This document shows, one piece after another, positions 18,204-25,914 of a stretch of 64,000 bases of DNA (position 1 is the stretch's first letter; the number at the start of each line of letters is the position of its first letter). Origin of the DNA: Hymenobacter arizonensis (GTDB taxonomy: Bacteria > Bacteroidota > Bacteroidia > Cytophagales > Hymenobacteraceae). Made by a program: the position numbers and the translations under genes. The stretch is taken from contig NZ_FOXS01000001.1 of the NCBI RefSeq assembly GCF_900115775.1, positions 1,426,001-1,490,000 on the forward strand. The letters run 5' to 3'. Under the pieces are notes generated by a model. That model had not been told where the DNA came from, made no database searches, and worked only from the letters and a program-made list of their open reading frames with translations.

Positions 18204-18240
18204 GACATGATAAGGTCCTTCGCAAGCTAAGGATGACAGG
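18204..18240. repeat. Single arm of the GTCATCCTGAGC repeat family, downstream of the GIY-YIG gene
   Basis: Reads GATAAGGTCCTTCGCAAGC in the same orientation as the right arm of 17782-17885, with one change in the tail. No matching left arm is seen here. Confidence 0.85.
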
Positions 18241-18266
18241 TGAAATAACGAGTTCACTTACCCCAC

Positions 18267-18641
18267 ATGGACTACTTCAACGACCCCGAACTCAACGGCA
18301 AATACCTCGGCACCATCACCAAGGATTTTGTCGTCGTGTCTGATACCCTGCTCGAAGCTTCTTCCCAAATCCGCAAGGGCGACTTCAGCAAATACCCCAT
18401 CTTCGTTTTTGCCAAGCAGGAAGTGCCCTTGGGCGGCCTGCTGGTAAATGCCGATGAGCTCAACCTGGAGTGGCACGTTTTCGCCAGCTACCTTGAATTG
18501 TTTGTGCAGCAAGGCATCATCAGCGAAGAAGGCGTCGAGGGTTTCCAGGCTACTTACAAAGACGCCGACGAGTTCTGCTGCCTGTTCGTGCTTGATGAGG
18601 AGTTCACGAAATTCGTTTTCGTCCCCTACCCCGAAGATTAA
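18267..18641 (+). CDS. Conserved-looking small cytoplasmic protein of unknown function
   Basis: 124 residues, acidic, no signal peptide or membrane segment. It has a regular alpha/beta pattern (KYPIFVFAK, LEWHVFASYLELFVQQGII, EFCCLFVLDEEFTKFVFVPYPED). I do not recognise a named family. Base composition and codon use match the neighbours, so it is probably a real gene. It lies 79 bases upstream of the lipoprotein gene at 18721 and just after a repeat arm. Nothing in the sequence suggests a reaction. Confidence 0.7.
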   Translation: MDYFNDPELNGKYLGTITKDFVVVSDTLLEASSQIRKGDFSKYPIFVFAKQEVPLGGLLVNADELNLEWHVFASYLELFVQQGIISEEGVEGFQATYKDADEFCCLFVLDEEFTKFVFVPYPED

Positions 18642-18720
18642 CTGAACGATGCCGAGACGCGACACTTGGCTACGCCGACCTTCGGTTCGCATCTCTACAG
18701 CAGCCGATAACACTCCAATT

Positions 18721-19686
18721 ATGTTCATGCGCTCCGGTTCTTTGCTCCTGATACCCGCCGTGCTCCTAATTGGTGCGCAGTGCTCCTCAACACCCAACAC
18801 CGACACGCCACCAGCGCAAGCCGCCCCGCTCCCACCGGAGTTCGGCAGCTACTGGTTCCAGGGTAAAGCCGAGCTCACGAGCTACGACCTGACCCAGGCC
18901 CGCTACGGTGAGCTGCACAAGGGCGAGGCCGTGCTGGTATTCGTAACCGAAGATTTCTCCCGCAAGAAACAGGTGAAGCTGGACAACCCCGCCGCTAATC
19001 CAGCCGACCGCCTGCCCGTGCTTAAGCTGAACTTCAACAAGAAATTCAACACCGGCGTCTACCCCTACTCCATCGTCACGTCCACGTTCACGCCGCTCGA
19101 CCTGGCCAAGGACCCGCATACTCCCAAGGTGAGCCTGTCGGTGCAGGAATGGTGCGGCCACGTCTTCACCCAACTCAACCTGGGCCCCAAAGGCTACAAC
19201 ATTTCCCAGAAATCGTACTTCGAAAGCGAAGGCGACAACGAAACCAAGCTGGAAACTACGCTGCTCGAAGACGAGCTCTGGAATCGCATTCGCCTGAACC
19301 CAACTGGCCTGCCCATTGGCAATATTAAGTTGGTGCCCAGCACTGCCTTTGCCCGCCTGCAGCACCTGCCCCTGCGCCCCGAAGCGGCCACGGCCAGCCT
19401 GCGCCCCGCTCCTTCCAACCAGCAGTCCGCTGGCGGCACCCCTTCCCAGGCGTACACCATTGCCTACGCCGGCCACAAGCAGCACACGTTAAGCATTTAC
19501 TTTGAGCAGGCCTTTCCGCATCGCATTTTAGGGTGGGAAGAAACTTATCTCGACGGCCCCGGCACCCCCCAGCCGCGCCTGCTCACTACCCGCGCCACGC
19601 GCCGCCGTAGCATCATGCTCGACTACTGGCGCACCCACAACAACGCCGATGTGGCCTGGCGCGATTCTTTGGGTTTAGCGCGTTAG
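18721..19686 (+). CDS. Lipoprotein of unknown function
   Basis: 321 residues from ATG 18721 (MFMRSGSLL); the longer frame from 18649 puts 24 polar residues before the signal and is disfavoured. The signal peptide ends at a Cys (LLIGAQC, an imperfect lipobox), then a Pro/Ala linker. The body contains FQGKAELTSYDLTQARYGEL and VLVFVTEDFSRKKQVK. From memory these belong to a widespread Bacteroidota family that databases sometimes mislabel as a septum-formation inhibitor. No enzyme motif is seen. It converges on the gene at 19798 across a strong terminator. Confidence 0.72.
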   Translation: MFMRSGSLLLIPAVLLIGAQCSSTPNTDTPPAQAAPLPPEFGSYWFQGKAELTSYDLTQARYGELHKGEAVLVFVTEDFSRKKQVKLDNPAANPADRLPVLKLNFNKKFNTGVYPYSIVTSTFTPLDLAKDPHTPKVSLSVQEWCGHVFTQLNLGPKGYNISQKSYFESEGDNETKLETTLLEDELWNRIRLNPTGLPIGNIKLVPSTAFARLQHLPLRPEAATASLRPAPSNQQSAGGTPSQAYTIAYAGHKQHTLSIYFEQAFPHRILGWEETYLDGPGTPQPRLLTTRATRRRSIMLDYWRTHNNADVAWRDSLGLAR

Positions 19687-19726
19687 CGTAACCACGACCA
19701 GCGACAACCTCGCTTGGCCAGCACAT

Positions 19727-19769
19727 AAAAAAAAAGGTCCTGCCGAGTTCGGCAGGACCTTTTTTTTTA
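19727..19769. terminator. Bidirectional rho-independent terminator
   Basis: A-run, perfect stem AGGTCCTGCCGA / TCGGCAGGACCT with a 2-base loop (GT/TC region), then a 9-base T-run. It serves the convergent genes 18721-19686 and 19798-20250. Confidence 0.92.
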
Positions 19770-19797
19770 TAATAATGCCGCTATTGATTCGGTACTG

Positions 19798-20250
19798 TTA
19801 ACGACGCTGCACTGGCAGGTCTTCCAATTGCGCGTAGCTGAGTTTCCAGGTCTTGTCGTCGCTCTTTTTCCAGAGGAAAATATAGTTGCCTTCGCCGTAG
19901 CCGCGGGGCTCGCCGGGGGCCTCGGGCAGCACGTCGACGGCGAAGGTGCCGGCTTCATAAGCCGTGTTGGCGTCGGTCGACGAGCTCACCACGCTGGTTT
20001 TCAAATTGCCGATGGTGGGCAGCGTCTCGTTCACCCATTTCTGCGACACTTCGCCTTTGCCTTTCCAATGGGCGCTGCCTTGCACAAAGCTCACATCATC
20101 GGCCAGGAAGCCGTTTATTTTACCAGAGTCCTTGCTGTTCCAGGCGCCGATAAACTCTTGGTTCAGGCTTTGGATGTTGACGGCTTCATCCGCTTTTGAG
20201 CAGGAGGTAAGCGTAGCGGCAACGAGCAAACTATACAGGAGGGCTTTCAT
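19798..20250 (-). CDS. NTF2-like / SnoaL-type lipoprotein
   Basis: 150 residues from ATG at 20250 (MKALLYSLL). Lipoprotein signal with lipobox LTSC, then a cystatin-like/NTF2 fold pattern: FIGAWNSKDSGKINGFLADDVSFV near the N-terminus and KTWKLSYAQLEDLP at the end. These are typical of DUF4440/SnoaL-like proteins. Members have varied roles and no catalytic residues can be assigned here. Expressed from its own promoter or together with nothing obvious; the upstream gene 20381-20911 is on the same strand, 130 bases away, with a weak hairpin between. Confidence 0.78.
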   Translation of the reverse strand: MKALLYSLLVAATLTSCSKADEAVNIQSLNQEFIGAWNSKDSGKINGFLADDVSFVQGSAHWKGKGEVSQKWVNETLPTIGNLKTSVVSSSTDANTAYEAGTFAVDVLPEAPGEPRGYGEGNYIFLWKKSDDKTWKLSYAQLEDLPVQRR

Positions 20251-20329
20251 AAAAAGTGAAAGAGGTGTTGGTTGAGAAGAAGTAAATGTGGGCGCCAATT
20301 TCACCCCTATGGTAAGGGGCCAAAATGGC

Positions 20330-20359
20330 TAAACCCCGAGCGAATGCGCTCAGGGTTTA
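20330..20359 (-). terminator. Candidate terminator hairpin after the glycine-zipper gene
   Basis: Imperfect stem TAAACCCTGAGCG / CGCTCGGGGTTTA with a short loop, followed on the minus strand by a weak T-rich stretch. Position 20 bases past the stop of 20381-20911 supports it; the T-tract is poor. Confidence 0.45.
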
Positions 20360-20380
20360 GATTTTAATTGATTGGAACAA

Positions 20381-20911
20381 TTACCAGCTCTTACGACGGT
20401 ACTCCGAAGTAGCGTAGGGGTGCGAAGGGTCGCCGTAGGCATTGTTGGGCAAATAGGCCGAGTTCGAAACCATGGGCGCTGCAGCATCCTGAGCGCTAAG
20501 AGCCAACGCACCGGCCGCGGGAGTAGCAGCGAGGCTGTTGTAAGAAGCGTTGGCGGGCGTTGCACGATTGGCAGCGCCGTTGTTGCGGGCAATAGCCGCG
20601 CGGTTGGCGGCAGCACGGTTGGCAGCGGCTTGGTTAGCAGCTGCAATGCGGGCGCGCTCCTTGCGCTTGTTATCGGTGTTCTTGCCAATGGCGTAGCCTA
20701 CGCCGCCACCCACCACGCCACCTACCAGGCCACCCACGGGGCGGTTCCGCTTGTTGATGATGGCACCAGCGGCCGCCCCGCCCAGGCCGCCAATTACGGC
20801 GCCTTTGGCTTGCGGGCTCCAGCCCTTTCTGTCCTGGGCCTGGGCCGAAGACGAGCTAAACATGGTACCGAGCAGCACAATCAGGCTGAAGAAATATGCG
20901 AGCTTATTCAT
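20381..20911 (-). CDS. Glycine-zipper domain membrane/envelope protein
   Basis: 176 residues from ATG at 20911 (MNKLAYFF). Signal peptide to about residue 25 (SSSSAQAQ), then a glycine zipper (GAVIGGLGGAAAGAIIN and GGLVGGVVGGGVGYAIG, residues about 37-75), which forms close-packed membrane-inserting helices. An Ala/Asn/Arg-rich heptad-like stretch (RIAAANQAAANRAAANRAA) follows, then a Tyr/Pro-rich tail. Similar YMGG/glycine-zipper proteins are outer-membrane or periplasmic and of unknown role. The Ala-Asn repeats look like low-complexity expansion. Confidence 0.75.
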   Translation of the reverse strand: MNKLAYFFSLIVLLGTMFSSSSAQAQDRKGWSPQAKGAVIGGLGGAAAGAIINKRNRPVGGLVGGVVGGGVGYAIGKNTDNKRKERARIAAANQAAANRAAANRAAIARNNGAANRATPANASYNSLAATPAAGALALSAQDAAAPMVSNSAYLPNNAYGDPSHPYATSEYRRKSW

Positions 20912-21048
20912 GACTGAAATATTTAAGTTGAGAGGAACTTTCCACGTATGGCAGCGAAAAACAATTAGCGTGCCATACATAGCAATTTCTAATTGGCTCT
21001 CGTAACGGCAGCGCTTAAAGCAAGGTTGACCCTTCTCGATGAGTCAGG

Positions 21049-22077
21049 CTAAAAGCTCGTCCAACCCTGTGCCTGAAGCGGCACAGCCTGACCAGCTTTA
21101 GTCACCAGGTTGGCGCCATCGTCCTTGGCTGTGAGGTGCCCGATGATGGTGATATCGGGGTGGTTTTTCAGCTTTTCGTGGTCCGTCACGGGCACCGTAA
21201 ACAGCAGTTCGTAGTCCTCGCCGCCGTTCAAAGCGCAGGTAATAGGGTCGAGGTTAAACTCAGCCGCCGCCTCCAGGGTGGGATTAGCCAAGGGCAGGAA
21301 TTCGGTGAAAACCCGGGCACCGGTGCCGCTGGCCGTGCACAGGTGCAAGACTTCCGAGGCCAGCCCGTCGGAAATATCAATCATGCTGCTGGGCTGGATG
21401 CCCCGCTCCCGCAACTCGTGAACAATGTCGAGCCGGGCCTCGGGCCGCAGCTGGCGCTGCACCACGTACTCGTAGTTGGCCAGTTCGGGCTGCGTTTCAG
21501 GGTCGGCTAAGAAAGCTTGCTTTTCGCGCTCCAACACCTGCAGACCCAGGAAGGCCCCGCCAAGGTCGCCGCTCACGCACAGCAAATCAGTGGGCTTGCC
21601 GCCGCTGCGGCGCACTGCTTCACCGGCGGGCGCCTCGCCCAGCACGGTTATGGCCAGAGTAAGGCCGCCGCGGCTAGCTGTCATGTCGCCGCCTACTAAG
21701 TCTACATTGTAGGCCTCACAAGCCAAACGCATGCCAGCGTACAGCTCCTCAATGGCTTCCACCGTGAAGCGCGCGCCGGCCGATACGCCCACCACCAGCT
21801 GCGTGGGCAGGGCGTTCATGGCGGCCACATCCGACACGTTCACGGCCACGGCCTTATAACCTAGGTGGCGCAACGGACTAAAAGCCAGGTCAAAATGAAT
21901 GCCTTCGACCAGCAAGTCGGTGGTCATCACCAGCTCTTTGCCGGGCGTGGGGGCTATAATGGCCGCGTCGTCGCCAATGCCCAACACCGTGCTGGGCTGG
22001 CGCACACTGATTCCTTCCTGCAGACGGCGAATAAGAGCAAATTCGCCAATGGCGTTGAGGGGCGTGAGTTCAGACAT
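21049..22077 (-). CDS. thiL: Thiamine-monophosphate kinase
   Basis: 342 residues, the standard ThiL length. ThiL uses ATP to convert thiamine monophosphate to the cofactor thiamine diphosphate. N-terminal GEFALIRRL, then IGDDAAII (metal/ATP-binding Asp pair), TTDLLVEGIHFDL and KAVAVNVSDVAAMNA are hallmark ThiL motifs. Later GGDMTAS, ISDGLASEV and NGGEDYELLFTV complete the AIR-synthetase-like fold. No other thiamine genes are adjacent. The start at 22077 fits the conserved N-terminus. Confidence 0.95.
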   Translation of the reverse strand: MSELTPLNAIGEFALIRRLQEGISVRQPSTVLGIGDDAAIIAPTPGKELVMTTDLLVEGIHFDLAFSPLRHLGYKAVAVNVSDVAAMNALPTQLVVGVSAGARFTVEAIEELYAGMRLACEAYNVDLVGGDMTASRGGLTLAITVLGEAPAGEAVRRSGGKPTDLLCVSGDLGGAFLGLQVLEREKQAFLADPETQPELANYEYVVQRQLRPEARLDIVHELRERGIQPSSMIDISDGLASEVLHLCTASGTGARVFTEFLPLANPTLEAAAEFNLDPITCALNGGEDYELLFTVPVTDHEKLKNHPDITIIGHLTAKDDGANLVTKAGQAVPLQAQGWTSF

Positions 22078-22538
22078 TTTGAAGACAGAAGTTAGTATTT
22101 GATAGTCGCCAGCGTATTGAGCTGGGTAGTAAGCCCTGCTGTGCAGAGCAGAATCAGACAGCTGTTATGATAGCCCCACTAGCACTGGTTGAAGCGTAAA
22201 AGTACGCCCATAAACAAATGAGACACTTATCCTGGGATTTCAGCATCAGGACTTGAGCTTGTTACACCCTGATGTTACGCAGCTGGGCATTGATGGCGCG
22301 GGGCTGTTTCCCGTGCCGTTTATTCGCCGGCCTCTGGCCGGCAGTCGTTGAACGAGTCTAGCGCGAGTCGTTCGGACGTTACGGGCCGGAGGCCCGCGTA
22401 TAGTAGGCACGGGGCACACCCCCGCGCCATCAGCGGCCTAAACCATCAATCCTTCGTTGGCCTTCGAAGGCCTTCATCTCAATTCAATGAACCTCAACAC
22501 CTACTCTTTTACCCTAGGCTGTGCTAATCGCAACTTTA
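22078..22538. other. Gene-free stretch between thiL and the paa regulator
   Basis: Contains no credible ORF. Its main content is the inverted repeat at 22292-22431. The rest shows nothing I can name; thiL and the TetR gene are divergent, so the thiL promoter should lie near 22080-22200. Confidence 0.6.
22292..22431. repeat. Nested GC-rich inverted repeat
   Basis: Arms 22292-22318 and 22406-22431 pair imperfectly (GATGGCGCGGGG / CCCCGCGCCATC ends). Inside are two further small palindromes, CCGGCCTCTGGCCGG near 22329-22343 and CGGGCCGGAGGCCCG near 22382-22396. It differs in sequence from the other repeat families in the window. Confidence 0.8.
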
Positions 22539-22562
22539 ACTTGCTAACGCTCGTTAGTAAGT
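22539..22562. promoter_or_regulatory. PaaR-type operator in the tetR/paaR promoter
   Basis: A 24-base near-perfect palindrome (11 of 12 pairs) whose core CTAACGCTCGTTAG (22544-22557) matches CNAACGNNCGTTNG, the consensus I recall for Thermus PaaR. It sits exactly in the spacer between the -33 and -7 elements of the regulator's own promoter, as expected for autorepression relieved by phenylacetyl-CoA. Confidence 0.82.
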
Positions 22563-22571
22563 ATATCTTTG
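22541..22571 (+). promoter_or_regulatory. Bacteroidota-type promoter of the paa regulator
   Basis: TTG at 22541-22543 and TATCTTTG at 22564-22571 with a 20-base spacer fit the -33/-7 consensus (TTG, TAnnTTTG). The predicted start lies a few bases before the ATG at 22581, so the message would be leaderless or nearly so. Confidence 0.75.
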
Positions 22572-22580
22572 TTTTGAATT

Positions 22581-23174
22581 ATGGCTACTGCTGCTCCTAT
22601 CCGTTCGCGCAAAGCTCAGATTGACCGTACTGCGACGGCCCTTTTCCGGGCGCGCGGCTTTGCGGCCACCAGCATGCGCGAGCTGGCCACCGAGCTGGGT
22701 TTGGAAGCGGGCAGCTTGTACTCCCACATCAAGTCGAAAGAAGAAATTTTGCACCGTGTGTGCTTTGGCTTGGCCGAAGATTTTTTCGCCGGCTTTGCGG
22801 CCGCTACGCTGGATACTGCTGCCCCCATTGCTACTCAGTTGCGGCTGGCCATTGAAGCGCACGTGCGAGTGCTTACCCGCGACAGCGCAGCCTCGGCTGT
22901 ATTTCTGCACGAGTGGCGGCACTTAAGTGAGCCTGCTCGCACCGAGTTCCTGGCCTTGCGTGACCGCTATGAAGCCTCCTTTCGCGAACTGATACAGCGC
23001 GGCATTGCAGCGAACGAATTGCATGCCCCCGACGCCGCTTTTGCCGCTCTCACCTTGCTAGCCAGCCTCAACTGGCTGCCGGCCTGGTACCGCCCCGACG
23101 GGAAACTGTCGCCCGATGACATCGCCCACCGCTTAGCCGAGCAGTTGCTGGGCGGGCTACTGACCAATAAATAA
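22581..23174 (+). CDS. TetR-family repressor, PaaR-like regulator of phenylacetate genes
   Basis: 197 residues. N-terminal helix-turn-helix of the TetR family: ATALFRARGFAATSMRELA and ELGLEAGSLYSHIKSKEEIL (residues about 16-58). The C-terminal ligand domain (FLHEWRHLSEPARTEF..., LASLNWLPAWYRPDGKLSPDDIA) looks like the TetR_C class that binds acyl-CoA ligands (KstR2/PaaR type). It is immediately upstream of paaA on the same strand and has a PaaR-type palindrome in its own promoter. It probably represses itself and paaABCD until phenylacetyl-CoA is present. The ligand assignment rests on context. Confidence 0.85.
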   Translation: MATAAPIRSRKAQIDRTATALFRARGFAATSMRELATELGLEAGSLYSHIKSKEEILHRVCFGLAEDFFAGFAAATLDTAAPIATQLRLAIEAHVRVLTRDSAASAVFLHEWRHLSEPARTEFLALRDRYEASFRELIQRGIAANELHAPDAAFAALTLLASLNWLPAWYRPDGKLSPDDIAHRLAEQLLGGLLTNK

Positions 23175-23236
23175 CGTATCGCGGGCTGCAGTAGCAGCTG
23201 CCCTCTCTAGCTCTTAACCTTAAAATCCCACCACTC

Positions 23237-24229
23237 ATGTACGGTTCCGCCAGCACCCACGACCTCCCGACCACCGCCGTTACCGGCCTTGAAAACGAAG
23301 ACCCCATCCTGCTGGCCGAATTTGAGGCCCGCATTGCCCGGGGCGAGAAGATTGAGCCCGGCGACTGGATGCCGGCCCTCTACCGCAAGCAGCTCACCCG
23401 CATGATTGAGCAGCACGCGCACTCCGAAATCATCGGCTCGCTGCCCGAGGGCACCTGGATTACCCGTGCACCCGGCTTCCGCCGCAAAATGGCTCAGATG
23501 GCCAAGGTGCAGGACGAAGTAGGCCACGCGCAATTGCTGTACTCGGCGGCGGAAACCCTGGGCAAAACCCGCGAGCAGATGCTTACCGACCTCATCAACG
23601 GCAAGAGCAAGTACTCCAACGTTTTCAACTACCCCACTCCTACCTGGGCCGACTCGAACGTTATTTCCTGGCTGATTGATGCCGGTGCCATTGTCAACCA
23701 GCTCGCCAACGCCAAGGGTAGCTACGGTCCCTACTGCCGCGCCCTCGACCGGATTTGTGCCGAGGAAGCGTTTCACCTGAAGTACGGGCACGATGCTGTG
23801 GTGCACATGGCCACGGGCACGCCCATTCAGCGCGAAATGATGCAGGCAGCCCTCAACCGCTGGTGGCCCGCCATCATGACCTTTTTCGGCCCTTCGGATA
23901 AGATGTCGGTACACACCGAAATCCTGATGCGCTGGAAGGTAAAAATGGCGTCGAACGACGAGTGCCGCAACCAGTTCCTGGACATGTACGTGCCCAAAAT
24001 CTGGGAAATTGGCCTGACGCTGCCCGATGCCAACCTGCGCAAAAATGAGGAAACAGGCCAGTGGGAATTCACCGAGCCCGACTGGGAAGACTTCAAGCGC
24101 GTGATTAACGGCGACGGTCCCTGCAACGCCGAGCGCATTGCTGTGCGCCGCGCCGCCGAGGAAAACGGCGCCTGGGTGCGCCGCGCCCTGCTCACGCCCA
24201 AAACGCAATACGTGCGCCCGTTAGCTTAA
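23237..24229 (+). CDS. paaA: 1,2-phenylacetyl-CoA epoxidase, catalytic subunit PaaA
   Basis: 330 residues, close to the usual ~310-330. PaaA is the di-iron monooxygenase subunit that turns phenylacetyl-CoA into its 1,2-epoxide with O2 and electrons from PaaE. The ferritin-like helices carry carboxylate/His ligand segments such as [18 protein letters not shown] and [15 protein letters not shown], matching the two ExxH motifs. It lies 62 bases after the regulator and leads the paaABCD order. No ring-opening or beta-oxidation genes (paaG, paaZ, paaF, paaH) or ligase paaK are in the window. Confidence 0.95.
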   Translation: MYGSASTHDLPTTAVTGLENEDPILLAEFEARIARGEKIEPGDWMPALYRKQLTRMIEQHAHSEIIGSLPEGTWITRAPGFRRKMAQMAKVQDEVGHAQLLYSAAETLGKTREQMLTDLINGKSKYSNVFNYPTPTWADSNVISWLIDAGAIVNQLANAKGSYGPYCRALDRICAEEAFHLKYGHDAVVHMATGTPIQREMMQAALNRWWPAIMTFFGPSDKMSVHTEILMRWKVKMASNDECRNQFLDMYVPKIWEIGLTLPDANLRKNEETGQWEFTEPDWEDFKRVINGDGPCNAERIAVRRAAEENGAWVRRALLTPKTQYVRPLA

Positions 24230-24230
24230 T

Positions 24231-24374
24231 CATTTAACATGTATCAATTAACATTTAACAGGTTTTTTGACCTCTGAATATCAATTGATATGAACGCCAA
24301 ATGTTGAATCAGTTGAACAGCTCGTTGGTAAACGAGCTGTTCAACTGATAATTGTTAAATGATAATTGTTAAGT
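24231..24374. repeat. AT-rich inverted repeat with inner 16-bp stem, between paaA and paaB
   Basis: Outer imperfect arms near 24231-24260 and 24345-24374 contain repeats of TTTAACA/TGTTAAA type. The inner stem 24311-24326 / 24331-24346 is perfect over 16 bases with a 4-base loop. It begins directly after the paaA stop and overlaps the first possible paaB ATG (24359), which favours the 24380 start. It may attenuate transcription or protect the paaA message. Confidence 0.85.
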
Positions 24375-24379
24375 GTAAG

Positions 24380-25054
24380 ATGATACAATCGCACGACCCG
24401 CGCATGAACCGGCTGGGCCTGCCCGACGCCCCCGCTCCGGCAGTGGCCAAGGAAGCCCTCGACCAATTTGGTACCTACGAGGTTTTTCATCAGAAAAAAG
24501 AGGGAGCTCCGTTTGTGTACGTGGGACCGGTGCATGCCCCGGAGGCCGACGTGGCTTTTCTGTTTGCTAAAGAGCAGTTTAGCCGCCGCTTTGCCTGCAC
24601 AGGCCTGTGGGTGGTGCCCACCGCCGCCATCACCCTAACGGACTACGTAGGGGATACCGAATCGGCCTACGATACCTTGCCTTTGCTGGCAAAGAGCAGC
24701 GCCGCCCCAGCCCCTGATTCTCGCTACACCGACGACACTGCTGGTGAAGAAGCTGCCTACGCGGCGGGCGAGGAAGACTACGATATTTTCCATCTCAAAA
24801 AGCGCGGCAAAGCCCATCAGCACGTGGGCAAGGTGCGCGCCAGCTCCCCGGCCGATGCCCTGCAAGTAGCCAAAGCCGTGTTTGGCGAGCAGCGCCCGGT
24901 AGTGAATGTGTGGGCTGCCCGCTCGGCCGACATTCTGCGCTCCGACGACGAGGACCGCGACATCTGGACCACCACGCCCGAGAAAAAATACCGCGACGCC
25001 ATCTCCTACAAGGTGCAGGACCGGATTGAAAAGTTTAAGGCCGAAAATCAATAA
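24380..25054 (+). CDS. paaB: Phenylacetyl-CoA epoxidase subunit PaaB, tandem-domain form
   Basis: 224 residues from ATG 24380, more than twice the ~95 residues of E. coli PaaB. Two clearly related PaaB units are present. Unit 1 (residues about 31-88) has YEVFHQKKEGAP, VGPVHAPEADVAFLFAKEQF and GLWVVPTAAIT. Unit 2 (about 132-220) has YDIFHLKKRGKAHQHVGKVR, ADALQVAKAVFGE and NVWAARSADIL. They are joined by an acidic Ala/Pro linker of about 40 residues. PaaB has no catalytic site and bridges PaaAC heterodimers; a fused tandem may replace the PaaB dimer. It lies between paaA and paaC. Confidence 0.9.
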   Translation: MIQSHDPRMNRLGLPDAPAPAVAKEALDQFGTYEVFHQKKEGAPFVYVGPVHAPEADVAFLFAKEQFSRRFACTGLWVVPTAAITLTDYVGDTESAYDTLPLLAKSSAAPAPDSRYTDDTAGEEAAYAAGEEDYDIFHLKKRGKAHQHVGKVRASSPADALQVAKAVFGEQRPVVNVWAARSADILRSDDEDRDIWTTTPEKKYRDAISYKVQDRIEKFKAENQ

Positions 25055-25058
25055 GTAC

Positions 25059-25808
25059 ATGGACCCCAAACTCGACCTTTTATACCGCCTCGCCGACGAC
25101 CAACTCATTCTGGGCCACCGCAACTCCGAATGGAACGGCTTGGGCCCCATTCTGGAAGAAGACATTGCCTTTTCGAGCATGGCGCAGGATAAGCTGGGCC
25201 ACAGCCTGGCTCTCTACACCCTGCTGCACGAGCTGGGCGAAGCCGAGCCTGACACGGTGGCTTTTACGCGCAACGCGCCGCAGTTTCACTGCTGTCAGCT
25301 GGTGGAGCTGCCCATTGGGGAGTACGACTTCAGCCTGACGCGTCACTTTCTGTTCGACCACGCCGAGCTGTTGCGCTTCGAGGCGTTGGCTACCAGCAGC
25401 TACGAGCCGCTGGCCCAGGTGGCCCGCAAGCTCCGCGGCGAGTTGAAGTACCACGCCCTGCACGCCAACACTTGGATGAAGCGCCTCGGCACGGCCACTG
25501 AAGAAGCCATCGAGCGCATGCAGAACGCCTTGAACTTCACGCTGCCCTACGCACTTGGCATCTTCGAAAAAACGGAGGCAGAAGCGGAAATCATTAGCTC
25601 TGGTTTATTCATTGGCGAGGACGAATTGCGCAGCCGCTGGCTGGAAAGCATCACCAAAGTCCTGTCCCAAACGGCTCTCGAAGTACCAGACATTCTGGCC
25701 CTGACGCCGGTAGCCGGCGGCCGCTACGGGCAGCACACCGAGCACCTGCAGCCCCTGCTGGACGAAATGGCCGAGGTCTTTCGCCTGGACCCTACGGCCG
25801 ACTGGTAG
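25059..25808 (+). CDS. paaC: Phenylacetyl-CoA epoxidase structural subunit PaaC
   Basis: 249 residues from ATG 25059, four bases after the paaB stop, so translation is likely coupled. PaaC is a ferritin-like helical partner that lost the di-iron site and stabilises PaaA. Recognisable segments: YRLADDQLILGHRNSEWNGL, DIAFSSMAQDKLGHSLALY, ARKLRGELKYHALHANTW and RLGTATEEAIERMQNAL, in the family's order. The length matches E. coli PaaC (~248). The inverted repeat 25820-25907 follows. Confidence 0.95.
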   Translation: MDPKLDLLYRLADDQLILGHRNSEWNGLGPILEEDIAFSSMAQDKLGHSLALYTLLHELGEAEPDTVAFTRNAPQFHCCQLVELPIGEYDFSLTRHFLFDHAELLRFEALATSSYEPLAQVARKLRGELKYHALHANTWMKRLGTATEEAIERMQNALNFTLPYALGIFEKTEAEAEIISSGLFIGEDELRSRWLESITKVLSQTALEVPDILALTPVAGGRYGQHTEHLQPLLDEMAEVFRLDPTADW

Positions 25809-25819
25809 CCTTTATTGAG

Positions 25820-25907
25820 CTTTTGGCTACTAGCTGATGGCTGTTAGCTTGACTTATAAAATCATCATGCAGAACCACGCCAATAGCCATCAGCTAGTAG
25901 CCAAAAG
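25820..25907. repeat. Perfect 23-bp-arm inverted repeat between paaC and paaD
   Basis: Arms 25820-25842 and 25885-25907 are exact 23-base reverse complements, 11 bases after the paaC stop. The right arm ends 7 bases before the preferred paaD ATG. The paaD frame happens to stay open through it. Confidence 0.93.
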
Positions 25908-25914
25908 CCAGATA

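Noticed and set aside
22078..22538. Possible tRNA or structured RNA gene
   Set aside because: The hairpins belong to a nested inverted repeat; no cloverleaf or T-loop consensus was found.
24906..25058. Extended N-terminus for paaC reaching into paaB
   Set aside because: The upstream part is a shadow of paaB in another frame; the ATG at 25059 matches the PaaC N-terminus.
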